Origin: Lachnospiraceae bacterium | GTDB taxonomy: Bacteria; Bacillota; Clostridia; Lachnospirales; Lachnospiraceae | NCBI GenBank assembly: GCA_024690265.1 | Contig: JAILCW010000087.1 | Coordinates: 1 to 40,829 of the forward strand | Reading direction: 5' to 3' | Length of the DNA stretch: 40,829 bases | Shown here: piece by piece, positions 18,752 through 27,296 of the stretch | Numbering within the stretch: the stretch's first letter is position 1 | Layout of the letters: each line of letters opens with the position of its first letter | Notes under the pieces: generated by a model | What the model saw: the letters and a program-made list of their open reading frames with translations, nothing else | What the model was told of the DNA's origin: nothing | Databases searched by the model: none | Made by a program: the position numbers and the translations under genes

Positions 18752-18823
18752 AACATTGTGATGAAGTAGTAATGAAATAGAAGTTTATCGTTTACCTTTT
18801 TTCCTTTCAATCCTTTCTTTTTT

Positions 18824-18883
18824 GAGAACGGGGTATCCTTTAGTACTTTTCCTTTGAAAAGTGTTGAAGGATGCCTCGTTTTC
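18824..18883 (+). promoter_or_regulatory. Long leader stem-loop upstream of the DAHP synthase gene (candidate attenuator or transcript-regulating hairpin)
   Basis: GAGAACGGGGTATCCTT (18824-18840) pairs with AAGGATGCCTCGTTTTC (18867-18883) over 17 positions with three G-U pairs; inner ACTTTTC/GAAAAGT stem; followed by GTTTATTCT. Confidence 0.55.
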
Positions 18884-18937
18884 GTTTATTCTACTTGTTA
18901 GGAAAAGGACGAAAAGGAAGATAAGGAGTTTACTAAC

Positions 18938-19975
18938 ATGGATATGGATATGGAATTTATACGGAAGCTGCCGACTCCTAAGGAGTTGAAGGAGCAGCAT
19001 CCGGTGAGCAAAGAGATTCAGCAGTTGAAGGAATCTCGTGATGCGGTGATTCGCAATATCATGGAGGGCAAGGATGATCGATTGATGTTGATTATCGGAC
19101 CTTGTTCTGCGGACCATGAGGATCCGGTCATCGAGTATATTTCTCGTCTGGCGAAGGTTCAGGAGAAGGTGGCGGATAAGATTTTTATTGTGCCACGTAT
19201 TTATACGAATAAGCCTCGTACCATTGGTAAGGGCTACAAGGGTATGTTCTCTCAACCGGATCCGGAGAAGAAGGAAGACTTGCTGAAGGGTATCATAGCA
19301 ATCCGTGCCCTTCATATGCGTGCAGCCACTGAGTGTGGATTTACCTGTGCGGATGAGATGTTGTATCCGGAGAATCACAGATACCTGTCGGATTTATTAT
19401 CTTATGTAGCCGTTGGTGCTCGTTCTGTAGAGAATCAGCAGCATCGACTGACCGCCAGTGGTGTTGGTATTCCGGTTGGTATGAAGAATCCAACAGGTGG
19501 AGACTTAACCGTCCTTATGAACTCTGTAGAGGCTGCTCAGAGTGGTCATATGTTCAACTATCGTGGATGGGAAGTATCTACCCCAGGCAACCCGTTAACA
19601 CATGTGATTTTACGTGGTTGGGTAGATAAGTATGGACGTAACGTAGCCAATTATCACTACGAGGATTTGCGTGAGGTCCAGGCGCTCTATGCCAATCGTG
19701 AGTTGGCCAATCCAGGTGTTATCGTAGATTGTAACCACTCCAACTCCGGCAAGAAGTACAAGGAACAGATTCGTATCAGCAAGGATGTTCTTCATTCTTG
19801 TCATGTATCCGATGATATTCACAAGCTGGTGAAGGGGCTTATGATTGAGAGTTATCTGGAGGATGGCGCACAGAAGTTAGACGAGCACATCTATGGTAAG
19901 TCCATTACCGATCCTTGTCTTGGATGGAAGAAGACCGAGAAGCTGATTTTAGAGTTGGCTGACTTGTGGGATTAA
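18938..19975 (+). CDS. 3-deoxy-7-phosphoheptulonate (DAHP) synthase, type I
   Basis: 'LMLIIGPCSADHEDPVIEY', 'RIYTNKPRTIGKGYKGMF', 'ASGVGIPVGMKNPTGGD', 'VDCNHSNSGKKYKEQ'. Confidence 0.95.
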   Translation: MDMDMEFIRKLPTPKELKEQHPVSKEIQQLKESRDAVIRNIMEGKDDRLMLIIGPCSADHEDPVIEYISRLAKVQEKVADKIFIVPRIYTNKPRTIGKGYKGMFSQPDPEKKEDLLKGIIAIRALHMRAATECGFTCADEMLYPENHRYLSDLLSYVAVGARSVENQQHRLTASGVGIPVGMKNPTGGDLTVLMNSVEAAQSGHMFNYRGWEVSTPGNPLTHVILRGWVDKYGRNVANYHYEDLREVQALYANRELANPGVIVDCNHSNSGKKYKEQIRISKDVLHSCHVSDDIHKLVKGLMIESYLEDGAQKLDEHIYGKSITDPCLGWKKTEKLILELADLWD

Positions 19976-19987
19976 TAAGAATAGTAG

Positions 19988-20015
19988 AAGCCCAGGGCAT
20001 TATGCTCTGGGCTTT
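19988..20015. terminator. Bidirectional terminator, copy 1 of an identical 28-nt repeat
   Basis: AAGCCCAGGGCATTATGCTCTGGGCTTT between convergent genes; identical at 24348-24375. Confidence 0.85.
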
Positions 20016-20024
20016 TATCATGGA

Positions 20025-21380
20025 TTAACCTAAGAATTCCAAAATCTGAACGGAACGTTCCAGGCGGATGAGTTCGGAGATATTCTCCAGATTCACCCCA
20101 GTTAGTTCCGTTATTTTTTTGAGACGATAGGTTAGGGTGTTGCGGTGTACAAACAGTGCTGCAGCGGTGTCCTTGACGCTAAGACCACACTTGATGTAGC
20201 TGGTAAGGGTCTCTAGTAATTGTCCGTCCTTGGTTGTATCATATTCCATCAAACGAAAGATGGCAGGATGAACATAGCTCTCCAATAAATCCCGGTTCTT
20301 GCATTCATTCAAAATATGGAAGAATTCATAGTCCCTCCAATCGTGAAAGATTTCCTGGCGTCCGAGCTTGGCAGCAATGGAAAAGGTTGCTCTGGTAAGG
20401 CGGTATTGCCGTGGAATCTCGTCGATGTAATGGAAGACGTTGCTGCTGGCTGCATCGTATATCTGCTCTTTGAGATTCGAGGCACGGAATTGCTCATCAA
20501 GAGAGGCTTCGTCCTCTTCTTTGATAAATGCCACAATGTAATTATGGTACACAAATACATGCAACAATTGTGGAAACGCATGAAACTGGTTACGAAGATA
20601 GGACACGTCATGCAGGGTGTTTAAGCGCCCGCGAATCAGGTACATCTTGAGATTACATGGGGCCATTAATGTCTTGGCCAAAAGCTGAGTCTCGCCCTCT
20701 TCGATGGGATTGCCATTAAGCAGGTTCGTAAGAATCTCTGAGGAGGCACTGATGAACATATCGCTGTACTCTACGTGAAAACGCAGTGCCTTAGCCAACT
20801 TCTTGCTGATACGAGGCAAGAATTGCTGGTGATAAGGCTCGATTCCCTTCTTGTTATCTAACAGAATCACATAACCGATGGGATGCTTCTTATAATACAA
20901 CAAACTGCAAAGCTTCAACTCATCAGAAATCGGGCAGGTGACGAAAAAGGCATCGGAATTCTTGGGAAGACGCTCACTCGGAAGCATCTCTGTGATGGCT
21001 TCGATGAATTCATAGGTACAGCTTCCGCGACGGATATTGGCGGTCCACAGTGTATCGGTGACCTTGGGGTTACGTGAATAATCAATCACATGAAATCCTA
21101 AGTCAATGATGACAATGGAACGTTCCAAGAACTTGGCGGTACGCTCCACCAATGTGTGAAAATCTTCATTCTCAAACAATGGCGGGAATACGTTGCGATA
21201 ACCGGTCTCATAGGCTGTTGGGGCAGAGGGGTCCTCCTTCTTGTTCTCTGCTAATCGTTGTGCCATATCCAGCACATAGCTCTCCAATTGGTCCGGTGAA
21301 ATCTGTATCTGGTTTTCCTTGATGGTTGCGTCATATCTGGTGGTTAGGAGATCACGCAAATCTAAATTTTGAATATCCAT
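20025..21380 (-). CDS. PucR/CdaR-family transcriptional regulator
   Basis: C-terminal 'LLETLTSYIKCGLSVKDTAAALFVHRNTLTYRLKKITELTG' (HTH_30). Start chosen at MDIQNLDL (21380). Confidence 0.87.
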   Translation of the reverse strand: MDIQNLDLRDLLTTRYDATIKENQIQISPDQLESYVLDMAQRLAENKKEDPSAPTAYETGYRNVFPPLFENEDFHTLVERTAKFLERSIVIIDLGFHVIDYSRNPKVTDTLWTANIRRGSCTYEFIEAITEMLPSERLPKNSDAFFVTCPISDELKLCSLLYYKKHPIGYVILLDNKKGIEPYHQQFLPRISKKLAKALRFHVEYSDMFISASSEILTNLLNGNPIEEGETQLLAKTLMAPCNLKMYLIRGRLNTLHDVSYLRNQFHAFPQLLHVFVYHNYIVAFIKEEDEASLDEQFRASNLKEQIYDAASSNVFHYIDEIPRQYRLTRATFSIAAKLGRQEIFHDWRDYEFFHILNECKNRDLLESYVHPAIFRLMEYDTTKDGQLLETLTSYIKCGLSVKDTAAALFVHRNTLTYRLKKITELTGVNLENISELIRLERSVQILEFLG

Positions 21381-21397
21381 ATATTCATTATACATAT

Positions 21398-21414
21398 TTG
21401 TGCACGGCGCACAA
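21398..21414. promoter_or_regulatory. Candidate operator TTGTGC-n5-GCACAA in the divergent pucR/OYE region
   Basis: 17-bp inverted repeat overlapping the predicted pucR -35 region. Confidence 0.5.
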
Positions 21415-21446
21415 TACACACCTGTGTTTTTTATGCTCCAAGTCTG

Positions 21447-21475
21447 TTTAAAATTTCACAATCCTTCTCTATAAT
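21447..21475 (+). promoter_or_regulatory. Candidate promoter of the OYE/SDR operon
   Basis: TTTAAA (21447-21452), 17 nt, TATAAT (21470-21475); RBS aggaggt before ATG 21501. Confidence 0.5.
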
Positions 21476-21500
21476 TTTCTTAAAAGTATGTAGAGGAGGT

Positions 21501-23456
21501 ATGAAAATGTCATACGAGAAACTATTCGAGAGAGGCAGAATTGGCTCTTTGAACTTAAAGAACCGCGTTGTCATGCCAGCTATGGGTGTGTCTCTTGCAC
21601 AACAGAATGGTGAAGCAAATGAGCACATCATTCGTTACTATGAAGAGCGTGCTAAGGGCGGCGTTGGTTTGATTATCACTGAGATTTGTAGAGTGGAGCC
21701 GGTATATGGTACCGCTATTCCAAATCAGCTCGGTGCTTATGAGTTGGGCCAGGTGCCTCATTTGGAGAGACTTGCAGAGCGCGTTCATAAGTATGGAACG
21801 AAGATTTTCCTTCAGTTACAGCATCCGGGACGCGAGAATAAGTCTGCCATGATTGGTGGAAGACAGATTGTTGCTCCAAGTGCTGTTATGTGTAAGGCAA
21901 CACAGGAGATGCCAAGAGAGCTTACCACAGAGGAAGTTCAGGACTTGGTAAAAGCATTTATTCGCGGCGCTGTTTTTGCAAAGATTGCTGGGTTTGACGG
22001 TGTCGAGTTACATGCAGCTCATGGATACTTATTAAATGAGTTCTTGTCTCCATATACCAATAAGAGAACCGACCGTTACGGCGGAAGCTTTGAGAATCGC
22101 ATCCGTATTTTAGAGGAGATGATTACCGGTATCCGCTTTATGTGTGGTCCGCAGTTCGCTATCTCTGTTCGTATCAGTGCTGATGAGTTCGTAGAAGGTG
22201 GCTTGAAGTTAGAAGACGGTGTCAAGATTGCTCGCACATTAGAGAGCTTTGGCATCGATGTTATCAATGTCAGCAGCGGTATCTATGAGAGTTCTACTAC
22301 CATCGTTGAGCCTGCAAGCTTTGCACAGGGCTGGAGAAGACACTTGGGAACTGCTGTTAAGAAGGCAGTTAAGATTCCTGTAATTGCTGCAAACAATATC
22401 AAGGATCCGGATGTGGCTGAAGAGTTGTTAGAGACAGATGTATGCGATTATGTTGCTATTGGTCGTGCAAACCTTGCTGATCCGGAATGGGTGAAGAAAA
22501 CCAAGGAAGGCCGCGCTGACGAAATCAATAAGTGTATTGGATGTCTGTACTGCTTTGGTAGCCTGAGTGAAGGCGGTCATATTAAGTGTGCAGTAAACCC
22601 TCGCTGTGGTCGTGAAGTAGAGTATTCAAACGTTGTTAAGAACGGAAACGGAAGAAAGGTTGCAATCATCGGTGGTGGTCCTGGCGGAATGCAGGCTGCA
22701 CTTACCTTAAGTGAGCGTGGATTTGCACCGGTCTTATTTGAAAAAGAAGATCACTTGGGTGGTCAGTTGAACGTTGCTGAGAAGCCGTTGTTAAAGGAGA
22801 AGCTGGGAGCTTACAAAGATTCCTTGATTGCCCGAATTAATAAAGATTCCAACATTGAAGTTCGATTATCCTGCGCAGCTACCGTAGAGAATGTAAAAGA
22901 ATTGAACCCGGTAGGTGTATTTATTGCAACCGGTGGAACACCAATCATCCCGAATATTCCTGGTATTGATGGTGCCAATGTTATGACTGCAGAAGATGTA
23001 TTACTTGGCAAGAAAACTCCTACCGGCAAAGTAGCTGTTATCGGTGGAGGAATCACCGGTCTTGAGACAGCAGAAACCTTAGGTGATAAGGGTTGCCAGG
23101 TAACATTGGTTGAGATGATGAAGGATGTCGGAAGAGGTCTTTACAAGTCTGTATTGGTGGATGTCATGATGCGTTACAAGAAGATGGGCATTGAAGTGAA
23201 GACTTGCGAGCGTTTGATGAATATCGGTGAAAAGGACATTACCCTTATGAACACCGTAACAACACAGTTGTCCAAGGTAGAAGCAGATTCTGTAGTTGTT
23301 GCATTGGGTGTTCGTCCGGTAAATCAGTTGGTAGACCCATTCTATGACAACTTTGAAAATGTATTTGTTATTGGCGATGCAGATCGCTCCGGTAGAATCG
23401 TGGATGCTACTTTTGCAGCGAACGGCCTTGGCTCTACATTTTTAGCAGATGAATAA
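21501..23456 (+). CDS. Old-yellow-enzyme-type NADH:flavin oxidoreductase with Fe-S and FAD/NAD(P) domains (2,4-dienoyl-CoA reductase / BaiCD-like superfamily)
   Basis: 'LFERGRIGSLNLKNRVVMPAMG', 'FDGVELHAAHGYLLNEFLSPYTNKRTDRYGGSFENR', Cys cluster 'CIGCLYC...CAVNPRCG', two Rossmann motifs 'VAIIGGGPGGMQAAL' and 'VAVIGGGITGLETAE'. Confidence 0.9.
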   Translation: MKMSYEKLFERGRIGSLNLKNRVVMPAMGVSLAQQNGEANEHIIRYYEERAKGGVGLIITEICRVEPVYGTAIPNQLGAYELGQVPHLERLAERVHKYGTKIFLQLQHPGRENKSAMIGGRQIVAPSAVMCKATQEMPRELTTEEVQDLVKAFIRGAVFAKIAGFDGVELHAAHGYLLNEFLSPYTNKRTDRYGGSFENRIRILEEMITGIRFMCGPQFAISVRISADEFVEGGLKLEDGVKIARTLESFGIDVINVSSGIYESSTTIVEPASFAQGWRRHLGTAVKKAVKIPVIAANNIKDPDVAEELLETDVCDYVAIGRANLADPEWVKKTKEGRADEINKCIGCLYCFGSLSEGGHIKCAVNPRCGREVEYSNVVKNGNGRKVAIIGGGPGGMQAALTLSERGFAPVLFEKEDHLGGQLNVAEKPLLKEKLGAYKDSLIARINKDSNIEVRLSCAATVENVKELNPVGVFIATGGTPIIPNIPGIDGANVMTAEDVLLGKKTPTGKVAVIGGGITGLETAETLGDKGCQVTLVEMMKDVGRGLYKSVLVDVMMRYKKMGIEVKTCERLMNIGEKDITLMNTVTTQLSKVEADSVVVALGVRPVNQLVDPFYDNFENVFVIGDADRSGRIVDATFAANGLGSTFLADE

Positions 23457-23472
23457 AGGAGGATTATCATAG

Positions 23473-24330
23473 ATGAAAGAGTTCGAAAACAAGGTAGCGC
23501 TGATTACCGGTGCAGCCAACGGATTTGGTAAAGAATTTGTAAAAGAAGCTTGCATGCGCAAGATGCGAATTGCAGCAGTTGATATCGAGGGTGCAGAGCT
23601 TGACGCTGTAGTAAATGATGCAAAGGCTGCTGGCGCAGAGATCATTGGTATCACTGCAGATTTGACAAAGTTTGAGGAAGTTGAGAAGGTTGTAGCTAAG
23701 GTTATGGATACCTATGGCCAGATTGACTTGTTGATGAATAATGCGGGAATTGCTCTTCCTGGTGAAGTATGGAAGTTGCCGGTACGCGATTGGGAGTGGA
23801 TTTTCCACATCAATGTCATGAGCCATGTTTACTTCATGAAGCTGGTTATTCCAATTATGATGGAGCAGAAGACCCATTGTCATATCGTTAATACGGCTTC
23901 TGTTGCAGGCTTGTTGACTTCTAATGGTATGCCTGCTTATCACACAACCAAGCACGCTGCAGTTGCATTGGCTGAGAGTACTTCTTATGACTTGCAGGCA
24001 GCAGGTGCAGATATTGTGGTTAGCGTATATTGTCCAGGCTTCGTACAGACAGACTTACATCACTGCGAGAGACATAGACCGGAACAGTATCGTGATGATT
24101 CTGATCCATACTACACCAGCCCTGATTTCTATGCAGGACAGAAGCGTGCTGAGAACGTAATTGTAACCGGTATGCCAATTGATTCTGTTGGTATGCGTGT
24201 ATTTACCGCCATTGAGGACGAGGATTTCTATATTCTGACTCACCCAATCTACACCACCATTATCAAGGATCGTGTTGCAGATATGCTTGGCGGCAAGGGT
24301 CCGGACTTGGTGAAGTTAAGAAAACGCTAG
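23473..24330 (+). CDS. SDR-family NAD(P)-dependent oxidoreductase
   Basis: 'VALITGAANGFGKEF', 'NNAG', 'YHTTK' active site; starts 17 nt after the OYE gene. Confidence 0.9.
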   Translation: MKEFENKVALITGAANGFGKEFVKEACMRKMRIAAVDIEGAELDAVVNDAKAAGAEIIGITADLTKFEEVEKVVAKVMDTYGQIDLLMNNAGIALPGEVWKLPVRDWEWIFHINVMSHVYFMKLVIPIMMEQKTHCHIVNTASVAGLLTSNGMPAYHTTKHAAVALAESTSYDLQAAGADIVVSVYCPGFVQTDLHHCERHRPEQYRDDSDPYYTSPDFYAGQKRAENVIVTGMPIDSVGMRVFTAIEDEDFYILTHPIYTTIIKDRVADMLGGKGPDLVKLRKR

Positions 24331-24347
24331 GATTTTTCCCATAATAA

Positions 24348-24375
24348 AAGCCCAGGGCATTATGCTCTGGGCTTT
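24348..24375. terminator. Bidirectional terminator, copy 2 of an identical 28-nt repeat
   Basis: AAGCCCAGGGCATTATGCTCTGGGCTTT, identical to 19988-20015. Confidence 0.85.
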
Positions 24376-24379
24376 GTTT

Positions 24380-25459
24380 TTAGATTCCTAAGCGGTCCGG
24401 ATTCACTGCAAAGGTAAGTGCAGTCTCCTTGGTAATACGACCTCTCTGGTACAGGGACTTGATACTGTTGTCCATGGAAATCATGTTGTCGTTACCGGAA
24501 GTGGAGTAGATTACACCATCAATCTGGTAAATCTTGTTATCACGAATCATATTACGAATCGCCGGCGTGATGGTCATAATCTCGAAGGCAGGAACAATAC
24601 CACCATCAACGGTAGGTAGCAACTGCTGTGAAACAACGGCATTCAAAACGCAGGATAACTGTACTGCAATCTGATGCTGCTGGTTGGCCGGGAATACGTC
24701 CACGATACGGTTAATGGTGTTACTAGCACCAATGGTATGCAAGGTGGATAAGAGCAAGTGTCCGGTCTCTGCAGCGGTCATAGCAACGGAGATGGTCTCA
24801 AAGTCACGCATCTCACCAAGAAGGATAACATCCGGGCTCTGACGAAGGGCTGCACGAAGTGCGGAAACAAAACTCTCGGTGTCAACGTTTAACTCACGCT
24901 GAGAAACAATACTCTGATTGTGACGATGCAGATACTCAATTGGGTCCTCCAAGGTAATGATGTGAGAATTCTGTGTCTGATTGATGTGATCAATCATGCA
25001 GGCAAGGGTGGTAGACTTACCACTGCCGGCAGGACCGGTTACAAGAACCATGCCGTTGGTATCATTGCCCATCTCAATAATCTGAGGCGGAATGCCAAGC
25101 TCGTTCGGATCAGGCAACTGGAATGCGATGATACGAAGAACAGCGGACATAGAACCACGCTGCTTGTAAGCGCTGACACGGAAACGTGCAATACCGGGAA
25201 GTGCAATAGAGAAGTCGTCATCACCACACTCTAACAGGTTAATGTCTCGATTGTTTGCCAAGCGATATAAAGATTCTACAAATGCGTTGGTGGCATCCGG
25301 CATAAGACGATCATCATTCAACGCACAAATCGAACCGTGTTTACGATAGGAAATAGGACGGCCTGCAACAATAAAGATATCTGACGCATGGGCGTCAACG
25401 GTAGCTTGCAAGGTGTCCATTGTTTTTTTGTCAAATTGTTCCATTTCTTCCGGTGTCAT
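24380..25459 (-). CDS. pilT: PilT-type type IV pilus retraction ATPase
   Basis: 'VTGPAGSGKSTTLACMID' Walker A, 'ALRQSPDVILLGEMRD' Walker B, 'HLLLSTLHT', and PilT-like 'PAIRNMIRDNK'. Confidence 0.88.
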   Translation of the reverse strand: MTPEEMEQFDKKTMDTLQATVDAHASDIFIVAGRPISYRKHGSICALNDDRLMPDATNAFVESLYRLANNRDINLLECGDDDFSIALPGIARFRVSAYKQRGSMSAVLRIIAFQLPDPNELGIPPQIIEMGNDTNGMVLVTGPAGSGKSTTLACMIDHINQTQNSHIITLEDPIEYLHRHNQSIVSQRELNVDTESFVSALRAALRQSPDVILLGEMRDFETISVAMTAAETGHLLLSTLHTIGASNTINRIVDVFPANQQHQIAVQLSCVLNAVVSQQLLPTVDGGIVPAFEIMTITPAIRNMIRDNKIYQIDGVIYSTSGNDNMISMDNSIKSLYQRGRITKETALTFAVNPDRLGI

Positions 25460-25476
25460 ATGATCCCTCCCTCTAT

Positions 25477-25911
25477 TTATTGAATCAATGTTACCTGGTC
25501 AACAGCTTCCCACTCTACAGTGTCTACTGTTTTCCAACCAATGATGCGATAATCATGTCCGTTATCTGCAGGCTCTACAGTGACCTGTAATTCTTGGGTG
25601 TCACTCATTGGAAAATGCAGGGTCTGGGTGATGCTCAAAATAGAGGCACCACTATCTAATTCAACGCTTAAATCCCGAAGACTGACTTCAGCCTGATTGC
25701 AAGCGTTGTAATAGGCTTCTTTGCGGGCAATAAAGTCTGTGGCCTGTTTGGATTCGTTCAGTGCCGAAGACAGGGCAATGGCAGCAAATGTAAACAGGCA
25801 CAAAGCTAAGAATACCACAAGTAACAGGGAAATACCCATATTTACCGGCGGTAGTTGCCGTGTGTTTTTGCTATGTTTAATTTTGGTAAAACCTTGTTGT
25901 TCATTGTACAT
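25477..25911 (-). CDS. Pilin-like small membrane protein (minor pilin candidate)
   Basis: Basic N-terminus, 'NMGISLLLVVFLALCLFTFAAIAL' TM, then extracytoplasmic domain; within the pil operon. Confidence 0.6.
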   Translation of the reverse strand: MYNEQQGFTKIKHSKNTRQLPPVNMGISLLLVVFLALCLFTFAAIALSSALNESKQATDFIARKEAYYNACNQAEVSLRDLSVELDSGASILSITQTLHFPMSDTQELQVTVEPADNGHDYRIIGWKTVDTVEWEAVDQVTLIQ

Positions 25912-25913
25912 AA

Positions 25914-26426
25914 TTATTCTCCGGCCATATTATGGAAAAAGTGTTCAATGGTTAAATCATATACATGGGCAGTATTTCCACCGATGCGTACGCCAATATC
26001 GGCGGTTAACAGGCGGCTGTCCATGCCAAGTGTTACTTCTGCACAATAAGCAGCATCACTGTGTGCACATGGATGAAATGCATCATCATAGTAAATGTGA
26101 AGGATTGCCGGCAGGTCCGTCTCTTTTATTTTGGCTTTGGAAAGAGCAACTTCTTCTGTGCCGTCTCCCACAAGTATTACTGCGTCCGGATAGTAAGTCC
26201 CGAAACTGGAAATGGTATCTTCTACCGTCTCTCCGGAGCGAATAATCTCTGCAATGTTGCTGGCAATGGTTACATAATGTGTTTGTAAACTAGCATCGCG
26301 ACTAAGTGTGTGTGACTTAACGAATCCCACGATACAGATGGTTGCGATAATGGTAAATAGTAGGATGGAAAAAATCAGTTCCATCAGGAAAAGGCTTCCG
26401 TGAGAGGCCCGATGTCGTTGTGCCAT
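25914..26426 (-). CDS. Pilin-like small membrane protein
   Basis: 'MAQRHRASHGSLFLMELIFSILLFTIIATICIVGFV' resembles a prepilin N-terminus with a Glu near the start of the hydrophobic segment. Confidence 0.65.
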   Translation of the reverse strand: MAQRHRASHGSLFLMELIFSILLFTIIATICIVGFVKSHTLSRDASLQTHYVTIASNIAEIIRSGETVEDTISSFGTYYPDAVILVGDGTEEVALSKAKIKETDLPAILHIYYDDAFHPCAHSDAAYCAEVTLGMDSRLLTADIGVRIGGNTAHVYDLTIEHFFHNMAGE

Positions 26427-26439
26427 GTTACCCTCCCAA

Positions 26440-26928
26440 TTATTCTGTACAAACAGCTACCATAGCATCTGAGGTGTTGCCGGAGGAATCCGTGCAATGG
26501 AATGAGATTAGGTGAGCTGCATCTTCTTGAATGGTAAAATCAACCAGGTCGAGGATTGCGGTACCGCTACCGATGGCCATGTCACTGACACGAGAGGCAT
26601 CTGCGGTCATCTCGTAGAGCTTGCCGTCTGCAAAGTAGATGTACGTAATATAATCGACGTCGTTGATGTTGTTATGCAATAAAAGGGCGTCAGCATCATG
26701 GAACTTGCCTACTTCTATGCCGTCTGAATCATCTGCCTGACGAACCTTTTCGGTAACGTAGGCCAGGGCGGTGTTAGCACTGTAGTTCCGTGAGGAATTG
26801 TCTACAATCTTTTGATAGATCTGCGCTGCAAACAAAATGATAAACAGCGCTGACAAGGTAAAAATCAGAAACAGTAAGATTGGAAACACATATTCCATTG
26901 GCCCGGATTTCTTTTTGTCATTTCGCAT
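26440..26928 (-). CDS. Pilin-like small membrane protein (possibly DUF4860-like)
   Basis: 'MRNDKKKSGPMEYVFPILLFLIFTLSALFIILFAAQIYQ' followed by a ~115-aa domain. Confidence 0.6.
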   Translation of the reverse strand: MRNDKKKSGPMEYVFPILLFLIFTLSALFIILFAAQIYQKIVDNSSRNYSANTALAYVTEKVRQADDSDGIEVGKFHDADALLLHNNINDVDYITYIYFADGKLYEMTADASRVSDMAIGSGTAILDLVDFTIQEDAAHLISFHCTDSSGNTSDAMVAVCTE

Positions 26929-26939
26929 GTCTGTGACTC

Positions 26940-27281
26940 CTAATTTGTTTTCCGCTCGAGAATCGTTACGTCAGGATAGACGTTGGTTCCCTGAACATGA
27001 TAATCAATGAAAAACAAGTCCTCATCATAGGTCAGGCCGTACTCGGATTTGATGAAATCCAAATCTGTAGGATAACGACCGGTGGTTGCGTAGCAATAAA
27101 TGATGTCGTTCTTGAGCGCATTCTCTAAGCTTTCACGCTGACGTGAAGTGGTACCACTGGATAGGATATTGGTTGCAAACGCAAACAATCCGATGATACC
27201 GGCAAACGCCAACAGTGGAAGAAACATCATAAACCCTTTGCTACGGCTCCGATGGGAATCGTTGTACTCAAATCGTGCCAT
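26940..27281 (-). CDS. Pilin-like small membrane protein
   Basis: 'RSKGFMMFLPLLAFAGIIGLFAFATNIL' TM, then 'SLENALKNDIIYCYATTGRYPTDLDFI', resembling the helix and first strand of type IV pilin-like proteins. Confidence 0.65.
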   Translation of the reverse strand: MARFEYNDSHRSRSKGFMMFLPLLAFAGIIGLFAFATNILSSGTTSRQRESLENALKNDIIYCYATTGRYPTDLDFIKSEYGLTYDEDLFFIDYHVQGTNVYPDVTILERKTN

Positions 27282-27296
27282 AGTGCATCACCTCTT

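Noticed and set aside
18761-18780. Two ATG-AAR-TAG mini-ORFs (MK*) just after the DAHP synthase promoter
   Set aside because: Two-codon ORFs without SD are expected by chance in AT-rich sequence; not enough to call a leader peptide.
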